NCBI RefSeq assembly: GCF_001611555.1
Contig: NZ_LSGP01000017.1
Span: 868,001-932,000 of the forward strand
Direction of reading: 5' to 3'
Origin: Anaerosporomusa subterranea
GTDB taxonomy: Bacteria > Bacillota > Negativicutes > Sporomusales > Acetonemataceae
DNA length: 64,000 nt
Positions 1-7,653 of the stretch are shown piece by piece (within the stretch, counting starts at the first letter, position 1; every line of letters begins with the position of its first letter). The translations under genes were made by a program, and so were the position numbers. Below the pieces are notes generated by a model that ran no database searches, was not told where the DNA came from, and saw nothing but the letters and a program-made list of their open reading frames with translations.

Positions 1-145
1 CGCATCGTTGTGCGTGTTATTGAGCTGCAAATTCTCCATTTAATGCATAATTCGGTGGTAGGATGGAAACTCCTTCATGGTTATGGAAAATTTAACATAC
101 TAGTATTTTAACACTGTCAATTCTGTATATGTTGATTTTATATAC
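1..145. other. AT-rich stretch without a gene
   Basis: No open frame with a ribosome binding site and no repeat of the window's families is visible here. The segment lies downstream of the integrase remnant, where an attachment site would be expected for an integrated element, but without the other junction no att core can be recognised. Confidence 0.4.
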
Positions 146-178
146 AAAAAGGACAAGCACTATTATGCCTGCCCTTTT
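146..178 (-). terminator. Terminator of the integrase remnant
   Basis: On the minus strand AAAAAGGGCAGGC is followed by a short loop and GCTTGTCCTTTTT, an imperfect hairpin ending in a T run just beyond the integrase stop codon. Confidence 0.55.
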
Positions 179-682
179 TGTGTGTCTGTCTGCTGCTTTG
201 CGGCCGTAATGAAAGTTTCCATCCTGTCGGCAATGTCGCGGTCTACACGCTTCAAAGCGTGGCTGTAAATATCGCTTGTTGTGCTAGGTTTGCTATGGCC
301 TAGCCGCGAGGATACGCTTTTCAGGTTGACACCCTGGACAAGGGCAAAGGTCGCGCTCATATGCCTGAAAGCGTGTGGACTGATATGGGGTAATTTATTA
401 GCAGTGGTGAACTTCGTTAACCAATTATTGAAGGTATCAGGGTGCATGACTTCGCCGTTCCAAGCTGTGAATATGTGCTCAGTTTTTCGCTCTTCTTCTT
501 TGTCTATGGGTGCTGTGCCTTCTTCTTGTTTAAGTGATGGCCGCCATTTATTAGCTAGCTTAAGCTGTCTTGCAGCTTGCTGTGCTTTGTGCTGCTTAAG
601 TAAGTCCATGACCGAACCAGGGACAGCTATTATTCGCTTTGACGTTTCTGTCTTAGGCTTTTTGAGGGAAAGACCTTGACCA
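163..682 (-). pseudogene. Truncated tyrosine recombinase (integrase), C-terminal half
   Basis: The product carries the C-terminal catalytic part of a phage-type tyrosine recombinase: a PKTETSKRII segment as in the start of the catalytic domain, the box II motif HAFRHM (H-x-x-R), the LGHSKPSTT stretch and the presumed nucleophile Tyr in DIYSH. The N-terminal core-binding and SAM-like domains and the box I arginine are absent. Family members are usually 330-400 residues; only about 170 remain. An ATG at 718-720 gives an apparent start, but that part of the frame lies over the adjacent plus-strand gene fragment, so the genuine integrase sequence begins near 682. It should be inactive. Probably the relic of an excised or decayed mobile element. 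Confidence 0.8.
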
Positions 683-1096
683 GTCGTAGAAAAAATCAAG
701 ACCGTCACAGACACCGTCATCCAGTACGTGCCGAAAGAAATTTATATCCAAGCCAATGGTACAAAGGCCACCGAGAAAACCGACGTACAGACAGAAATAA
801 AACAGCCGACCGTCAATGTTAAGGTGAACGGTCAGCCGTATGAGTTCGGATTGTTGCAGGGTGAGACGCAGAAGTTTGAGCAAGGGAAGGTAAGTCTTAG
901 TCAGTCATCTGAAATCGGCATCAACCTTGAAATCAAGCCGCAGATCATCGACCGGACAAAAACGGGCGGCATTGAATTGTTTTTTGGTAAGTATTCAGGC
1001 ATAACCATCCAGCACAAACAGATCGGTGTTGATGCCGGCGTGGACCGGCACGGGGATCAGGATTATAGGCTGCGGTGGAAGGCTATTCAATGGTAA
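680..1096 (+). pseudogene. Headless copy of a membrane-anchored protein (paralogue of 24876-25463)
   Basis: The frame is open from 680 without a start codon and encodes VVEKIKTVTDTV and onward, continuous with a C-terminal domain closely matching the intact protein at 24876-25463 (shared VKVNGQPY, KPQIIDRTK, QDYRLRW blocks). A GTG at 728 could serve as a start but has no good ribosome binding site. The intact paralogue begins with a membrane helix of about 20 residues, which is missing here. The break coincides within a few bases with the break of the integrase on the opposite strand. Function unknown; this copy would be cytosolic if translated. Confidence 0.7.
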
Positions 1097-1120
1097 TTCT
1101 ATAGTTTTCTTCCTGGTTTT

Positions 1121-1157
1121 GCCCGGAGGGAAAACTTCCGGGGCATCTTTTATTTTT
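1121..1157 (+). terminator. Terminator after the 680-1096 fragment
   Basis: GCCCGGAGG, a GAAAA loop and CTTCCGGGGC pair with one bulge and are followed by a T-rich tail, 25 bases after the stop codon. Confidence 0.6.
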
Positions 1158-1215
1158 ATACCTATCCTTTTTACTAGTTGAGTGTACGAATATAAAATGA
1201 GAGGGAGAATGATAA

Positions 1216-2031
1216 TTATTTTGATACTTTTGCGGCAATGCCTTTTTCATCAAATTCCACTTCAGTTCCGGCTTCAAAGGCCTTTGTTTCTATTTCAAAA
1301 TTGCCTATTAAAAAAGTCCGTAATGAACGCAGTTTGGTGTCCTTGTTTAATGTACCCTTGATGACTTCGCCTTTCTCGTTTAGCAACACGGGCTTTCCAG
1401 CCATAAATTCAATAAATCCGGAATAAGCCGTGATATCTGTAATGTTTTCGGTTAATATTTGTGACCACCCTACAGGGCGAAAATAGGAATTATCAGCTAA
1501 TGTACAACGCGCCGGTATCCCGTTTTGATGAAAGCTTATTTCGCCGCCAGATACTCCTATATGATTCGTTGCATTCAGCACAATGTTGTGATCCGATCCG
1601 TTTAATGTTCCGTTAATGGCTTCTCCTCTATCGTTGAAGATAACTTTTGTGCCGCCCTTAAATGGAAGAAGCCTGTTTTTCGGCATTGGATCTACATATG
1701 TAGGCATAAAAAGAATTGGAGGAGGTGCGTAGCTCATGGCAGTTGGTTTGACAACATTCTGTGTTGTGCCAGTTTCGTATGGTAAATTTACGTCATCGGC
1801 TAATGTGCCTTCAAGTACTTCTCCATACATATTGAGCGTAACAACAGTTCCTTTTTTGAATTTTGGTATTTCAGACCAAGTAGCCACTATAAATCCAGGC
1901 GGCATTATTTTTGTATCATTGTCCAATTTCTTTGTAAATTGAGAAGCAGTAGCACTTGGGTTGCCGGATAAGAACAAAAAAGCAATAAGTATTACGCCGC
2001 TCAAAAACTTTCTTAAACAATATCTCACCAT
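1216..2031 (-). CDS. Exported protein with repeated GE-x-x-x-GTL motifs, function unknown
   Basis: A 271-residue protein with a clear secretion signal (basic start, then a hydrophobic stretch to about residue 28, SATA-S). The mature part repeats a unit of about 60 residues built as [KG]GT-x-V-x-[LF]-N-x-x-GE-x-x-x-GTL: GEVLEGTL near residue 70, GEAINGTL near 140, GIPARCTL near 175, GEVIKGTL near 225 and a last GIAAK. This looks like a beta-rich repeat resembling MORN or turn-rich wall proteins, but I do not recognise the family. The start is set by GAGGAGG five bases upstream of ATG 2031. It is transcribed alone, against the flanking genes. Confidence 0.75.
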   Translation of the reverse strand: MVRYCLRKFLSGVILIAFLFLSGNPSATASQFTKKLDNDTKIMPPGFIVATWSEIPKFKKGTVVTLNMYGEVLEGTLADDVNLPYETGTTQNVVKPTAMSYAPPPILFMPTYVDPMPKNRLLPFKGGTKVIFNDRGEAINGTLNGSDHNIVLNATNHIGVSGGEISFHQNGIPARCTLADNSYFRPVGWSQILTENITDITAYSGFIEFMAGKPVLLNEKGEVIKGTLNKDTKLRSLRTFLIGNFEIETKAFEAGTEVEFDEKGIAAKVSK

Positions 2032-2116
2032 GTTTGCCTCCTCTGTTTTATGAATATTTTACTATATTTTACCATCGGATGTTTCACGAGTCAAAAGTAT
2101 ATTTGAGGTTTGGTTT

Positions 2117-2148
2117 GCCGTATCCTTCGGGGTACGGCTTTTTTGTTT
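2117..2148 (+). terminator. Intrinsic terminator without an upstream gene
   Basis: GCCGTATCC, TTCG loop, GGGTACGGC, then TTTTTTG: a textbook hairpin reading on the plus strand. No plus-strand gene lies immediately upstream; the neighbour is the divergent exported-protein gene. It may be left over from a lost gene or may insulate the micropeptide gene downstream. Confidence 0.75.
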
Positions 2149-2214
2149 TGCATCGTGGCACTTTGCTTCAACTAACCATATAATGTATTAGATAATTAAT
2201 TAGGGGGTGTTCTT

Positions 2215-2328
2215 ATGGGACGTAATTTTGGTTTTGGAGGCTGTGGAAACGGATTTGGTGGTGGTATCATCATTATCATCATCATCATACTTCTGCTTTT
2301 CAGCTTCGACAACGACTTTACGAGCTAA
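2215..2328 (+). CDS. Gly-rich/poly-Ile micropeptide, copy 1
   Basis: A 37-residue product: MGRNFGFGGCGNGFGGG, then eight consecutive Ile and three Leu, then a short acidic tail FDNDFTS. It has a strong ribosome binding site (AGGGGGTG, 6 bases before ATG) and a terminator downstream, so it is a complete transcription unit. Two paralogues at 3074 and 22614 keep the same plan (Gly-rich head, Ile/Leu run of about 11, N/D-rich tail). The hydrophobic run is just long enough to enter or partly span a membrane. Plan and size recall the tiny Gly-rich YjcZ-type sporulation peptides of Bacillus, but the poly-Ile core differs; that relation is only a suggestion. Confidence 0.75.
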   Translation: MGRNFGFGGCGNGFGGGIIIIIIIILLLFSFDNDFTS

Positions 2329-2386
2329 ACCTATTCTCTTAGGCCACCTCTGCCCGACCCACTCTTGATTATCTATTACCTCCTTT

Positions 2387-2418
2387 TAAAATGCCCTACC
2401 GCCGGGGCATTTTAATTT
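2387..2418 (+). terminator. Terminator of micropeptide copy 1
   Basis: AAAATGCCC, loop TACCGCC, GGGGCATTTT followed by AATTTTC. Confidence 0.75.
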
Positions 2419-2567
2419 TCGTCCAGTTGATGGATGGTGACTTTTGGCTTTGTCCCGGCTTCGGCTGGTTTTTTTGTTTTTAATATATAATCACTAGAGG
2501 AATAATCTGGTACAAAGCGAATCTCTAAGTTTAGGTAGATCATGAGAAAGAGTTAGGAGGGATGACG

Positions 2568-2951
2568 GTGCGAAGATCCTGCAAATCTTGTGGCAAGAAC
2601 ATTGAAGAAAAGCCTGATGATTGTATCTGTGAAGGTGCAACTATAGAATATTGTGAGAAATGTCAAAAGGAAAAAGAAGCAGAGGAAGAGAAAAGAAAAG
2701 CTCTAGAGTTGAAAACGCTAGATGAGCAAATTCGGGCCCGATTTGTTTGCTGCAAGTGTAAAAGTAAGAATGCCCGCGTTAAGCGAATATCTACTACTGG
2801 CGATGGATTCTCTAGGTTGATGAATTTCCAAAATAATGTTTTCCTCGTAGTGTCATGCTGTAATTGTGGCTATGTTGAGCTATACGATCCGGTTATACTT
2901 GAAAACAAATCTGACCGCTGGGCTATATTCGATTTACTTTTCGGTAATTAA
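2568..2951 (+). CDS. Two-zinc-ribbon protein with YpzJ-like (COG3478-type) C-terminus
   Basis: About 127 residues. The N-terminus has CKSCGK and CEKCQKEKE (a first CxxC pair set), then a charged helix rich in Glu/Lys, then CCKCKSKNARVKR and SCCNCGYVELY forming a second ribbon with the sequence between them (TTGDGFSRLMNFQNNVF) typical of the COG3478 Zn-ribbon family of predicted nucleic-acid-binding proteins. AGGAGG ends one base before an ATG at 2562, too close for initiation, but seven bases before GTG 2568, which I take as the start. Monocistronic with its own terminator. Role unknown; binding of RNA or DNA is inferred from the fold only. Confidence 0.75.
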   Translation: MRRSCKSCGKNIEEKPDDCICEGATIEYCEKCQKEKEAEEEKRKALELKTLDEQIRARFVCCKCKSKNARVKRISTTGDGFSRLMNFQNNVFLVVSCCNCGYVELYDPVILENKSDRWAIFDLLFGN

Positions 2952-2974
2952 GCTAACGATGTAAAACGTCCTAT

Positions 2975-3011
2975 GCCAACCGCTCACCCTTCGGGGTGGG
3001 CGGCTTTTTTT
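2975..3011 (+). terminator. Terminator of the zinc-ribbon gene
   Basis: CCGCTCACCC, TTCG loop, GGGTGGGCGG, then TTTTTTTG. Confidence 0.8.
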
Positions 3012-3073
3012 GTTTTGTAACCGAGTTCTGTAATCCAACATAGTATGTAGTAGATTCAATAGGAGGTGTTTTC

Positions 3074-3187
3074 ATGGGTAACCGTAATTTTGGCGGTTGT
3101 GGATTTGGTGGATCTGGGATTGTGATAATTATTATTATAATCCTTCTGCTGTTCTTTGTCTTTGAGGACAACAATTTCACAACTTAG
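3074..3187 (+). CDS. Gly-rich/poly-Ile micropeptide, copy 2
   Basis: 37 residues: MGNRNFGGCGFGGSG, then an IV plus six-Ile and Leu-Leu-Leu run, then FFVFEDNNFTT. The start follows AGGAGGTG by six bases. It lies 745 bases after copy 1 with the zinc-ribbon gene between them, and shares the head motif NFGGCGFGG and the D-N-x-F-T tail with copy 1. It is the same tiny single-pass or membrane-inserted peptide class; function unknown. Confidence 0.75.
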   Translation: MGNRNFGGCGFGGSGIVIIIIIILLLFFVFEDNNFTT

Positions 3188-3237
3188 CAGTATTAGCTAA
3201 CCTAACCGCCTCCATCTTGACATCTATTACATCCTGC

Positions 3238-3271
3238 TAAAATGCCCCAGCCACCGGGGTATTTTAATTTT
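3238..3271 (+). terminator. Terminator of micropeptide copy 2
   Basis: AAAATGCCCC, loop, CGGGGTATTTT, then AATTTTG. Nearly the same hairpin as after copy 1, as if gene and terminator were duplicated together. Confidence 0.7.
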
Positions 3272-3379
3272 GCCGCTGGCCGTTTGGCTGGGGCTTTTTT
3301 ATTTAGAGAGAATTAGCAGAGATATGGTATTTAGTCACGAATAGGCTAAATATCATACGCAAGGGAGCAGAAGAGTACG

Positions 3380-3609
3380 ATGACAACTTTCGAGTTGATA
3401 AATCAAATGATTGTTGCCTTAGCACAGTTGCTTTGGCCAATTCTCGGATTTACCATTGTGTTTATTTTAAAAAAGAAATTGCCGAATTGCTAAAAAGAAT
3501 AAAAAAAGGTAAATTTCTCGGTCAAGAAATTGAGTTAAATAATCAAATAGAAAATTTGCAAGTGGCTACACAAAAGGAAGCAAGTGGGAGGACGGATATT
3601 CAAAATTGA
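3380..3609 (+). CDS. Small single-pass membrane protein read through a -1 frameshift (or frameshifted pseudogene)
   Basis: Frame 0 from ATG 3380 gives 37 residues (MTTFELINQMIVALAQLLW and a membrane helix to FIL) and stops at 3491. The overlapping -1 frame continues with KKEIAELLKRIKKGKFLGQE and a charged C-terminus to 3609, which together with the helix makes a natural one-helix protein with a cytosolic coiled tail. The switch falls exactly on 3469-3475, A AAA AAG in the zero frame, the classical bacterial -1 slippery heptamer. A simple one-base loss in the A run is the alternative. Ribosome binding site AAGGGAGCAG upstream. Confidence 0.55.
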
Positions 3610-3742
3610 TCGTATATTAGATGTGCGACAGGCAGCATCTCTCAACCTCGCCGGTCAAGGCATTAGATACACGTGCCGCATTTGCGGTAAAGAAGTTTAT
3701 CTGTTTTGTGATGAAGGACGATGGTTTCTTGATGTAAAGTAA
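3584..3742 (+). CDS. Small protein with a CxxC, unknown
   Basis: A 52-codon frame opening at GTG 3584, overlapping the end of the preceding extended frame, with GGAGG inside its first codons; a later in-frame GTG at 3623 is an alternative start. The product ends IRYTCRICGKEVYLF followed by CDEGRWFLDVK, a pattern of two close cysteines plus a third typical of small zinc-binding accessory proteins. Such overlapping miniature genes are common in phage-derived DNA. No family recognised. Confidence 0.4.
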   Translation: MGGRIFKIDRILDVRQAASLNLAGQGIRYTCRICGKEVYLFCDEGRWFLDVK

Positions 3743-4027
3743 TAAGGACGCCAAAGCTTGGAATGTCTGTTTGCGGATACCAGGAAGGTAGTTTGCATGG
3801 TTTTTCCCTTACGCTCCTTTGAGGGACGTTTTTAATTTCCTGTTTTTCGGAATTTCCAACCGTTGGAATGAAATCTTTTGATAATTATTTAGTGAATTAC
3901 GGAGATGCCTATTATTCAGGATCGAATGACTCTGCCCGTCATCATTGGCAGCAGATTTGTAAATACTGGCTTGCTAGAGCTATGCGACCATCAAAAAAAA
4001 CAGATAAGAATTAATATTAAGAATATA
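3743..4027. other. Intergenic stretch with one weak small frame
   Basis: Apart from the weak frame at 3868-4014, nothing convincing is seen. There is no clear terminator after 3742. Confidence 0.35.
3868..4014 (+). CDS. Possible 48-residue protein
   Basis: ATG 3868 to TAA 4014 encodes a polar peptide with an aromatic-rich centre (SARHHWQQICKYWLARAMR) and a basic tail. There is no good ribosome binding site. The composition is protein-like rather than random, but support is weak. Confidence 0.25.
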   Translation: MKSFDNYLVNYGDAYYSGSNDSARHHWQQICKYWLARAMRPSKKTDKN

Positions 4028-4057
4028 TTGACAGGGTTGCTTTGACAGTCGTACAAT
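4028..4057 (+). promoter_or_regulatory. Sigma-70 type promoter of the IclR operon
   Basis: TTGACA (4028-4033), 18-base spacer, TACAAT (4052-4057). Start of transcription would be near 4064. Confidence 0.65.
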
Positions 4058-4070
4058 ACAAGTAAAAATA

Positions 4071-4087
4071 GTTCATGCATGATGAAC
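4071..4087. promoter_or_regulatory. Candidate IclR operator
   Basis: Inverted repeat GTTCAT-5-ATGAAC lying just after the predicted transcription start and 29 bases before the regulator gene, a position suited to autorepression. Binding by the adjacent regulator is inferred. Confidence 0.45.
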
Positions 4088-4115
4088 AAAATGCATATAA
4101 TTTGATGCGGAAAGG

Positions 4116-4946
4116 ATGGAGATATACAAGAATATGGAATCAATGGATAATATCGTCAAAGGCGATCAATTATGGAAAATTAATTCGGTTGCTAATTCTA
4201 TAAGAGTGTTGAAATGTTTTACAGGAAATAAGCCGGAATGGATATTGTCACAGCTTGCTTTAGAACTTAAGATGCCTAAAAGCACGTTGCTAAACATGCT
4301 CAGGACGTTAGAACTGCTTGGTCTGATCATAAAAAATGAGAGTAATCAGAGCTATCGTCTAGGTCTTGAACTGCTTGAATTTGGTTACAGCGTAAGAAGA
4401 TCCTTGCCCATTTTGGAATATGCAGTTCCACTTCTCGAAGATATTCAAGCCAGCACTAATAAAATGGTCTATTTTACTGTTCCGAGGCACGGGAAGGTTT
4501 TGTATCTTGAAGGAATTTACCCTGGAAAAAGAACGATTGGTTACTCTGTTACAGGCAAGACACTACTCATGCATTGTACGGGATGCGGGAAAGCGATGCT
4601 TAGTCAGATGCGAGAAGATGATGTGAAAACAATTGTTAATTATTATGGACTCCCACAATACACTCCGACAACTATAACTAACTATGATGACCTTATACAA
4701 GAACTTCAGAGGGACCGAGAAAGAGGTTATTCTATTGACCGCAGTGAGGAAACTCATGGCGTGAAATGTGTTGCAGTTCCTATAAGAAGCAAGGAAAGAG
4801 TGCTAGGAGCAATCAGTATTTCAGGATCAATCATTAGTATGCAAGATGAAATATTGCCATCATATGCAGAGATGTTGATGGATGTTTCAAATTTGCTTTC
4901 TACAAAAGCTGATTTATTTCCGTCGTGTTCAATTCTGCCCCAATAG
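4116..4946 (+). CDS. IclR-family transcriptional regulator
   Basis: 276 residues. The N-terminus holds a winged helix-turn-helix (about 20-85: INSVANSIRVLKCF, LSQLALELKMPKSTLLNMLRTLELLGLI), followed by the IclR effector domain (about 90-260) with its typical segments LLMHCTGCGKAMLSQM and RGYSIDRSEETHGVKCVAVPI. Such proteins bind small catabolic acids and control the adjacent operon. It is the first gene of a run ending with the TctC-type binding protein at 10716, so it probably controls sugar-acid use and itself. ATGs at 4116, 4134 and 4143 compete; AAGG abuts the first, so the exact start is uncertain. Confidence 0.88.
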   Translation: MEIYKNMESMDNIVKGDQLWKINSVANSIRVLKCFTGNKPEWILSQLALELKMPKSTLLNMLRTLELLGLIIKNESNQSYRLGLELLEFGYSVRRSLPILEYAVPLLEDIQASTNKMVYFTVPRHGKVLYLEGIYPGKRTIGYSVTGKTLLMHCTGCGKAMLSQMREDDVKTIVNYYGLPQYTPTTITNYDDLIQELQRDRERGYSIDRSEETHGVKCVAVPIRSKERVLGAISISGSIISMQDEILPSYAEMLMDVSNLLSTKADLFPSCSILPQ

Positions 4947-4982
4947 CGAAGTAAACAAATTCCAAAGGAGGAATAAGATTCT

Positions 4983-5636
4983 ATGGACAAAGAAACTGCA
5001 GGATTCATTCGGAGACACAAGGTGATAGCAATCTGCCGCAGACTCTATGGGCCAGATCTGCTTAGTCTGGCCAGTGCTCTAAGTCAAGGTGGAGTTAACA
5101 TGCTGGAAGTCACCTTTGACCAGAGTGATCCGGAATGTATTAAGAAAACATCTGAGGCGATCCGAAGTCTTCTTGAAAAATTCGGAAGTTGCATGGAGAT
5201 TGGTGCAGGGACGGTTCTTACTAAAGAGCAAGTAATGGCTGCCAAAGATGCCGGAGCAAGCTATATCATTTCTCCAAATGTTGATGTAGAGATCATTAAG
5301 TATACCAAGGCACTAGGACTTGTTTCAGTTCCCGGTGCGATGACTCCTTCGGAGATTTTAACTGCTCATAATGCTGGAGCTGATTTTGTAAAGCTATTTC
5401 CATCCGGAACCCTTGGCTTTAATTACATAAAAGATATTTTGGCTCCGATTAGCCATGTGAAGCTTGTTGCTACAGGAGGAGTTACCGAGGAAACTCTTCC
5501 GGAATATCTGAAACTTGGATTTGCCGGGGCTGGAGTAAGTGGACGTCTTTCAGAAAAGAAACTTATTGCTGAAGGTAATTTTGAAGAGATTACAAGAAGG
5601 GCCCAAGCCTTTTCAAAAATTGCAAGCGACTATTAG
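4983..5636 (+). CDS. eda: 2-dehydro-3-deoxy-6-phosphogluconate (KDPG) aldolase family protein
   Basis: 217 residues, the usual length of Eda/KdgA class I aldolases, which split 2-keto-3-deoxy-6-phosphogluconate (or the galactonate epimer) into pyruvate and glyceraldehyde-3-phosphate. Visible features: active-site Glu in MLEVTFD, GAGTVLT, SVPGAMTPSE and the Schiff-base Lys137 in DFVKLFPSG, then VATGGV as phosphate-binding loop. GGAGG lies 11 bases before ATG. It follows the regulator by 36 bases and precedes a PfkB kinase that would supply its substrate. KDPG versus KDPGal specificity cannot be told. Confidence 0.88.
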   Translation: MDKETAGFIRRHKVIAICRRLYGPDLLSLASALSQGGVNMLEVTFDQSDPECIKKTSEAIRSLLEKFGSCMEIGAGTVLTKEQVMAAKDAGASYIISPNVDVEIIKYTKALGLVSVPGAMTPSEILTAHNAGADFVKLFPSGTLGFNYIKDILAPISHVKLVATGGVTEETLPEYLKLGFAGAGVSGRLSEKKLIAEGNFEEITRRAQAFSKIASDY

Positions 5637-5678
5637 AAAAAGAGCTTGTCTCATGCTCATAAATAGGAGAGTAGATTA

Positions 5679-6701
5679 ATGAAAAAAGTAGTAGGCTTTG
5701 GAGAAATCATGCTGCGAATGAGTCCGGCTGGCTATTATAAGTTTTCCCAGGTGGATGAGTTTAAGGTTAACTATACAGGAGCGGAAGCTAATGTCTGTGT
5801 TGCACTTAGCGCGACGGGGATGACGGCGGAGTATGTCACGAAAGTTCCTGATAATGATATTGCGCGATGTGCAATAGCTACCATGCGAAAATTTGGTGTT
5901 GGTGTGCGCCATGTTGTTTATGGTGGCGATAGGCTTGGTTCTTACTATCTAGAACGAGGTGCCTCACAACGACCATCGAAGGTGATTTATGATAGAAAGT
6001 ACTCATCGATATCGATGGCGAAAAGAGAAGAGTTCGACTGGGAGACAATTCTCGAGGGTGTGGATGCATTTCATTTTACCGGGATTACGGTTGCACTAGG
6101 CGAGAATCTACCTGGTATCTGTTTAGACGCATGTAAAGTTGCCAAGAAAAAGGGAGTCCAAGTTTTTTGCGATCTAAACTACAGAAAAAATCTTTGGACG
6201 CCTGAACAGGCACAGCATATTATGCCCGAGATTGTCGCAAATGTTGATGTTCTCGTAGGCAATGAAGAAGACGCGGAAAAGGTGCTTGGTGTGAAAGCCG
6301 CTAATAGTGATGTAGCGAAAGGGGAACTCGATCGTGAAAGCTATGTGGATGTAGCTAGGCAACTCTCCGAGAAGTATGGATTAAAAACTGTTGCATTTAC
6401 TCTGAGAACTAGTATATCGGCATCAGATAACAATTGGGCGGGAATAATTTATGCCGATAAAAATGCATATTTTTCAAAGAAATATAAAATGCATATTGTT
6501 GATCGTGTCGGTGGCGGAGATTCTTTTGCTGCTGGTCTGATCTATGCAATTTGTAACGGCTATGACCATCAGAAGACTATCAATTTTGCGGTTGCAGCAT
6601 CATGCTTGAAACACTCAATCGAGCTTGACTTTAATCTGTCAACTGTCAGTGAAATTGAGGCATTAATGGGTGGAGACGGTTCGGGGCGTGTTCAAAGGTA
6701 A
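5679..6701 (+). CDS. kdgK: PfkB-family sugar kinase, probable 2-keto-3-deoxygluconate kinase
   Basis: 340 residues with the ribokinase/PfkB fold: N-terminal GFGEIMLRM, YTGAEANVCVAL (sugar-binding glycines), and C-terminal VGGGDSFAAGL with the catalytic base Asp281. The pairing with a KDPG aldolase immediately upstream (42-base gap, AGGAGA ribosome site) makes 2-keto-3-deoxygluconate or its galacto epimer the likely substrate, giving a semi-phosphorylative Entner-Doudoroff branch. It is more similar to KDG kinases than to ribokinase in the A-G-A-E-A-N-V signature. Substrate is inferred from context. Confidence 0.8.
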   Translation: MKKVVGFGEIMLRMSPAGYYKFSQVDEFKVNYTGAEANVCVALSATGMTAEYVTKVPDNDIARCAIATMRKFGVGVRHVVYGGDRLGSYYLERGASQRPSKVIYDRKYSSISMAKREEFDWETILEGVDAFHFTGITVALGENLPGICLDACKVAKKKGVQVFCDLNYRKNLWTPEQAQHIMPEIVANVDVLVGNEEDAEKVLGVKAANSDVAKGELDRESYVDVARQLSEKYGLKTVAFTLRTSISASDNNWAGIIYADKNAYFSKKYKMHIVDRVGGGDSFAAGLIYAICNGYDHQKTINFAVAASCLKHSIELDFNLSTVSEIEALMGGDGSGRVQR

Positions 6702-6737
6702 TTATCAACAGAAGATATTCTATAAGGAGATGATGAG

Positions 6738-7646
6738 ATGAAATACTTATATGGGCTAACTACGGCAATGATAACTCCTTTTAGTAAAGATGGAACAGTC
6801 GATCTCGATAAGATGAAAAACCTAACAAATTTTTTAATAGAAAAAGGCACTCACTGCTTGTATCCACTGGGAACAACGGGAGAAGGATTTAGGCTCTCAG
6901 TAGAAGAGAGAAAGCAAGTTGCACAAACAGTTGTCGAAACAGCTAATCACCGGGTTAGAGTATACATCCACGTAGGGGCTGTCAATCAAGAAGATACTAT
7001 TGAATTGGCCAAACATGCGCACTCAATCGGAGCAGAGGGGATTGGTTGTGTAACGCCATTTTTCTTGGGTGTGAATGATCGAGAAATGGAAGAGTACTTT
7101 GTCAAAGTTGCATCAAGTGTTCCGGATGACTTTCCGGTATATCTATATAATATTCCTCAATGCGCAGCAAACGATTTGAAAGTAGAAGTTGTCCAAAAAA
7201 TAGCCAACCGATGCCCCAATGTCGTTGGTGTTAAGTACAGCTACGCTGATTTATTTAGAACGAGCGAATATCTCACTATTAATCAAGGAACTGCTTCCGT
7301 AGTAAGTGGAGTGGATCGCTTATTCCTGGCTGCTTTGGCAATGGGATGTCATGGAACGGTATCCGGGGTCGCCTGTGTATATCCGGAACCATTTGTAGCC
7401 ATCTACGACGCATTTAAGGTCGGAGATCTGGAGAAGGCTAGACAACTTCAAACACTTACTAACAAATATATCTTGACACTAAAAAGCGGCTGTAATATGT
7501 CCTATTTTAAGGAAGGACTTAAGCTGCGAGGGATTGACGTCGGATATATGAAAGCCCCGCAGTTAGATTTAACGGACGAGGAAATAAATGAACTAAAAAG
7601 ACAATTGACTGAAATTGACCGCGAGGCCCGGGCAATGGGGTTGTGA
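6738..7646 (+). CDS. DHDPS/N-acetylneuraminate lyase superfamily aldolase or dehydratase
   Basis: 302 residues, a complete class I (beta/alpha)8 enzyme of the DapA/NanA superfamily. It shows LGTTGEG (carboxylate-binding GTTGE), YLYNIPQ (catalytic Tyr about 137) and Schiff-base Lys166 in VVGVKYSYAD. Members in sugar-acid operons act as KDG aldolases, KDG dehydratases or related lyases rather than as dihydrodipicolinate synthase. Placement directly after the KDG-type kinase and before a TTT transporter argues for a role on the imported sugar acid or its 2-keto-3-deoxy derivative. Confidence 0.82.
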   Translation: MKYLYGLTTAMITPFSKDGTVDLDKMKNLTNFLIEKGTHCLYPLGTTGEGFRLSVEERKQVAQTVVETANHRVRVYIHVGAVNQEDTIELAKHAHSIGAEGIGCVTPFFLGVNDREMEEYFVKVASSVPDDFPVYLYNIPQCAANDLKVEVVQKIANRCPNVVGVKYSYADLFRTSEYLTINQGTASVVSGVDRLFLAALAMGCHGTVSGVACVYPEPFVAIYDAFKVGDLEKARQLQTLTNKYILTLKSGCNMSYFKEGLKLRGIDVGYMKAPQLDLTDEEINELKRQLTEIDREARAMGL

Positions 7647-7653
7647 GGTTGAT

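Noticed and set aside
281-679. Plus-strand frame of 132 codons
   Set aside because: Antisense shadow of the integrase remnant, whose motifs (HAFRHM, LGHSKPSTT) are unmistakable; composition is Cys/Leu-rich and unlike a real protein.
683-720. Apparent N-terminus of the integrase remnant (ATG at 718-720)
   Set aside because: This part is the complement of the plus-strand gene fragment; integrase similarity starts only at about 682.
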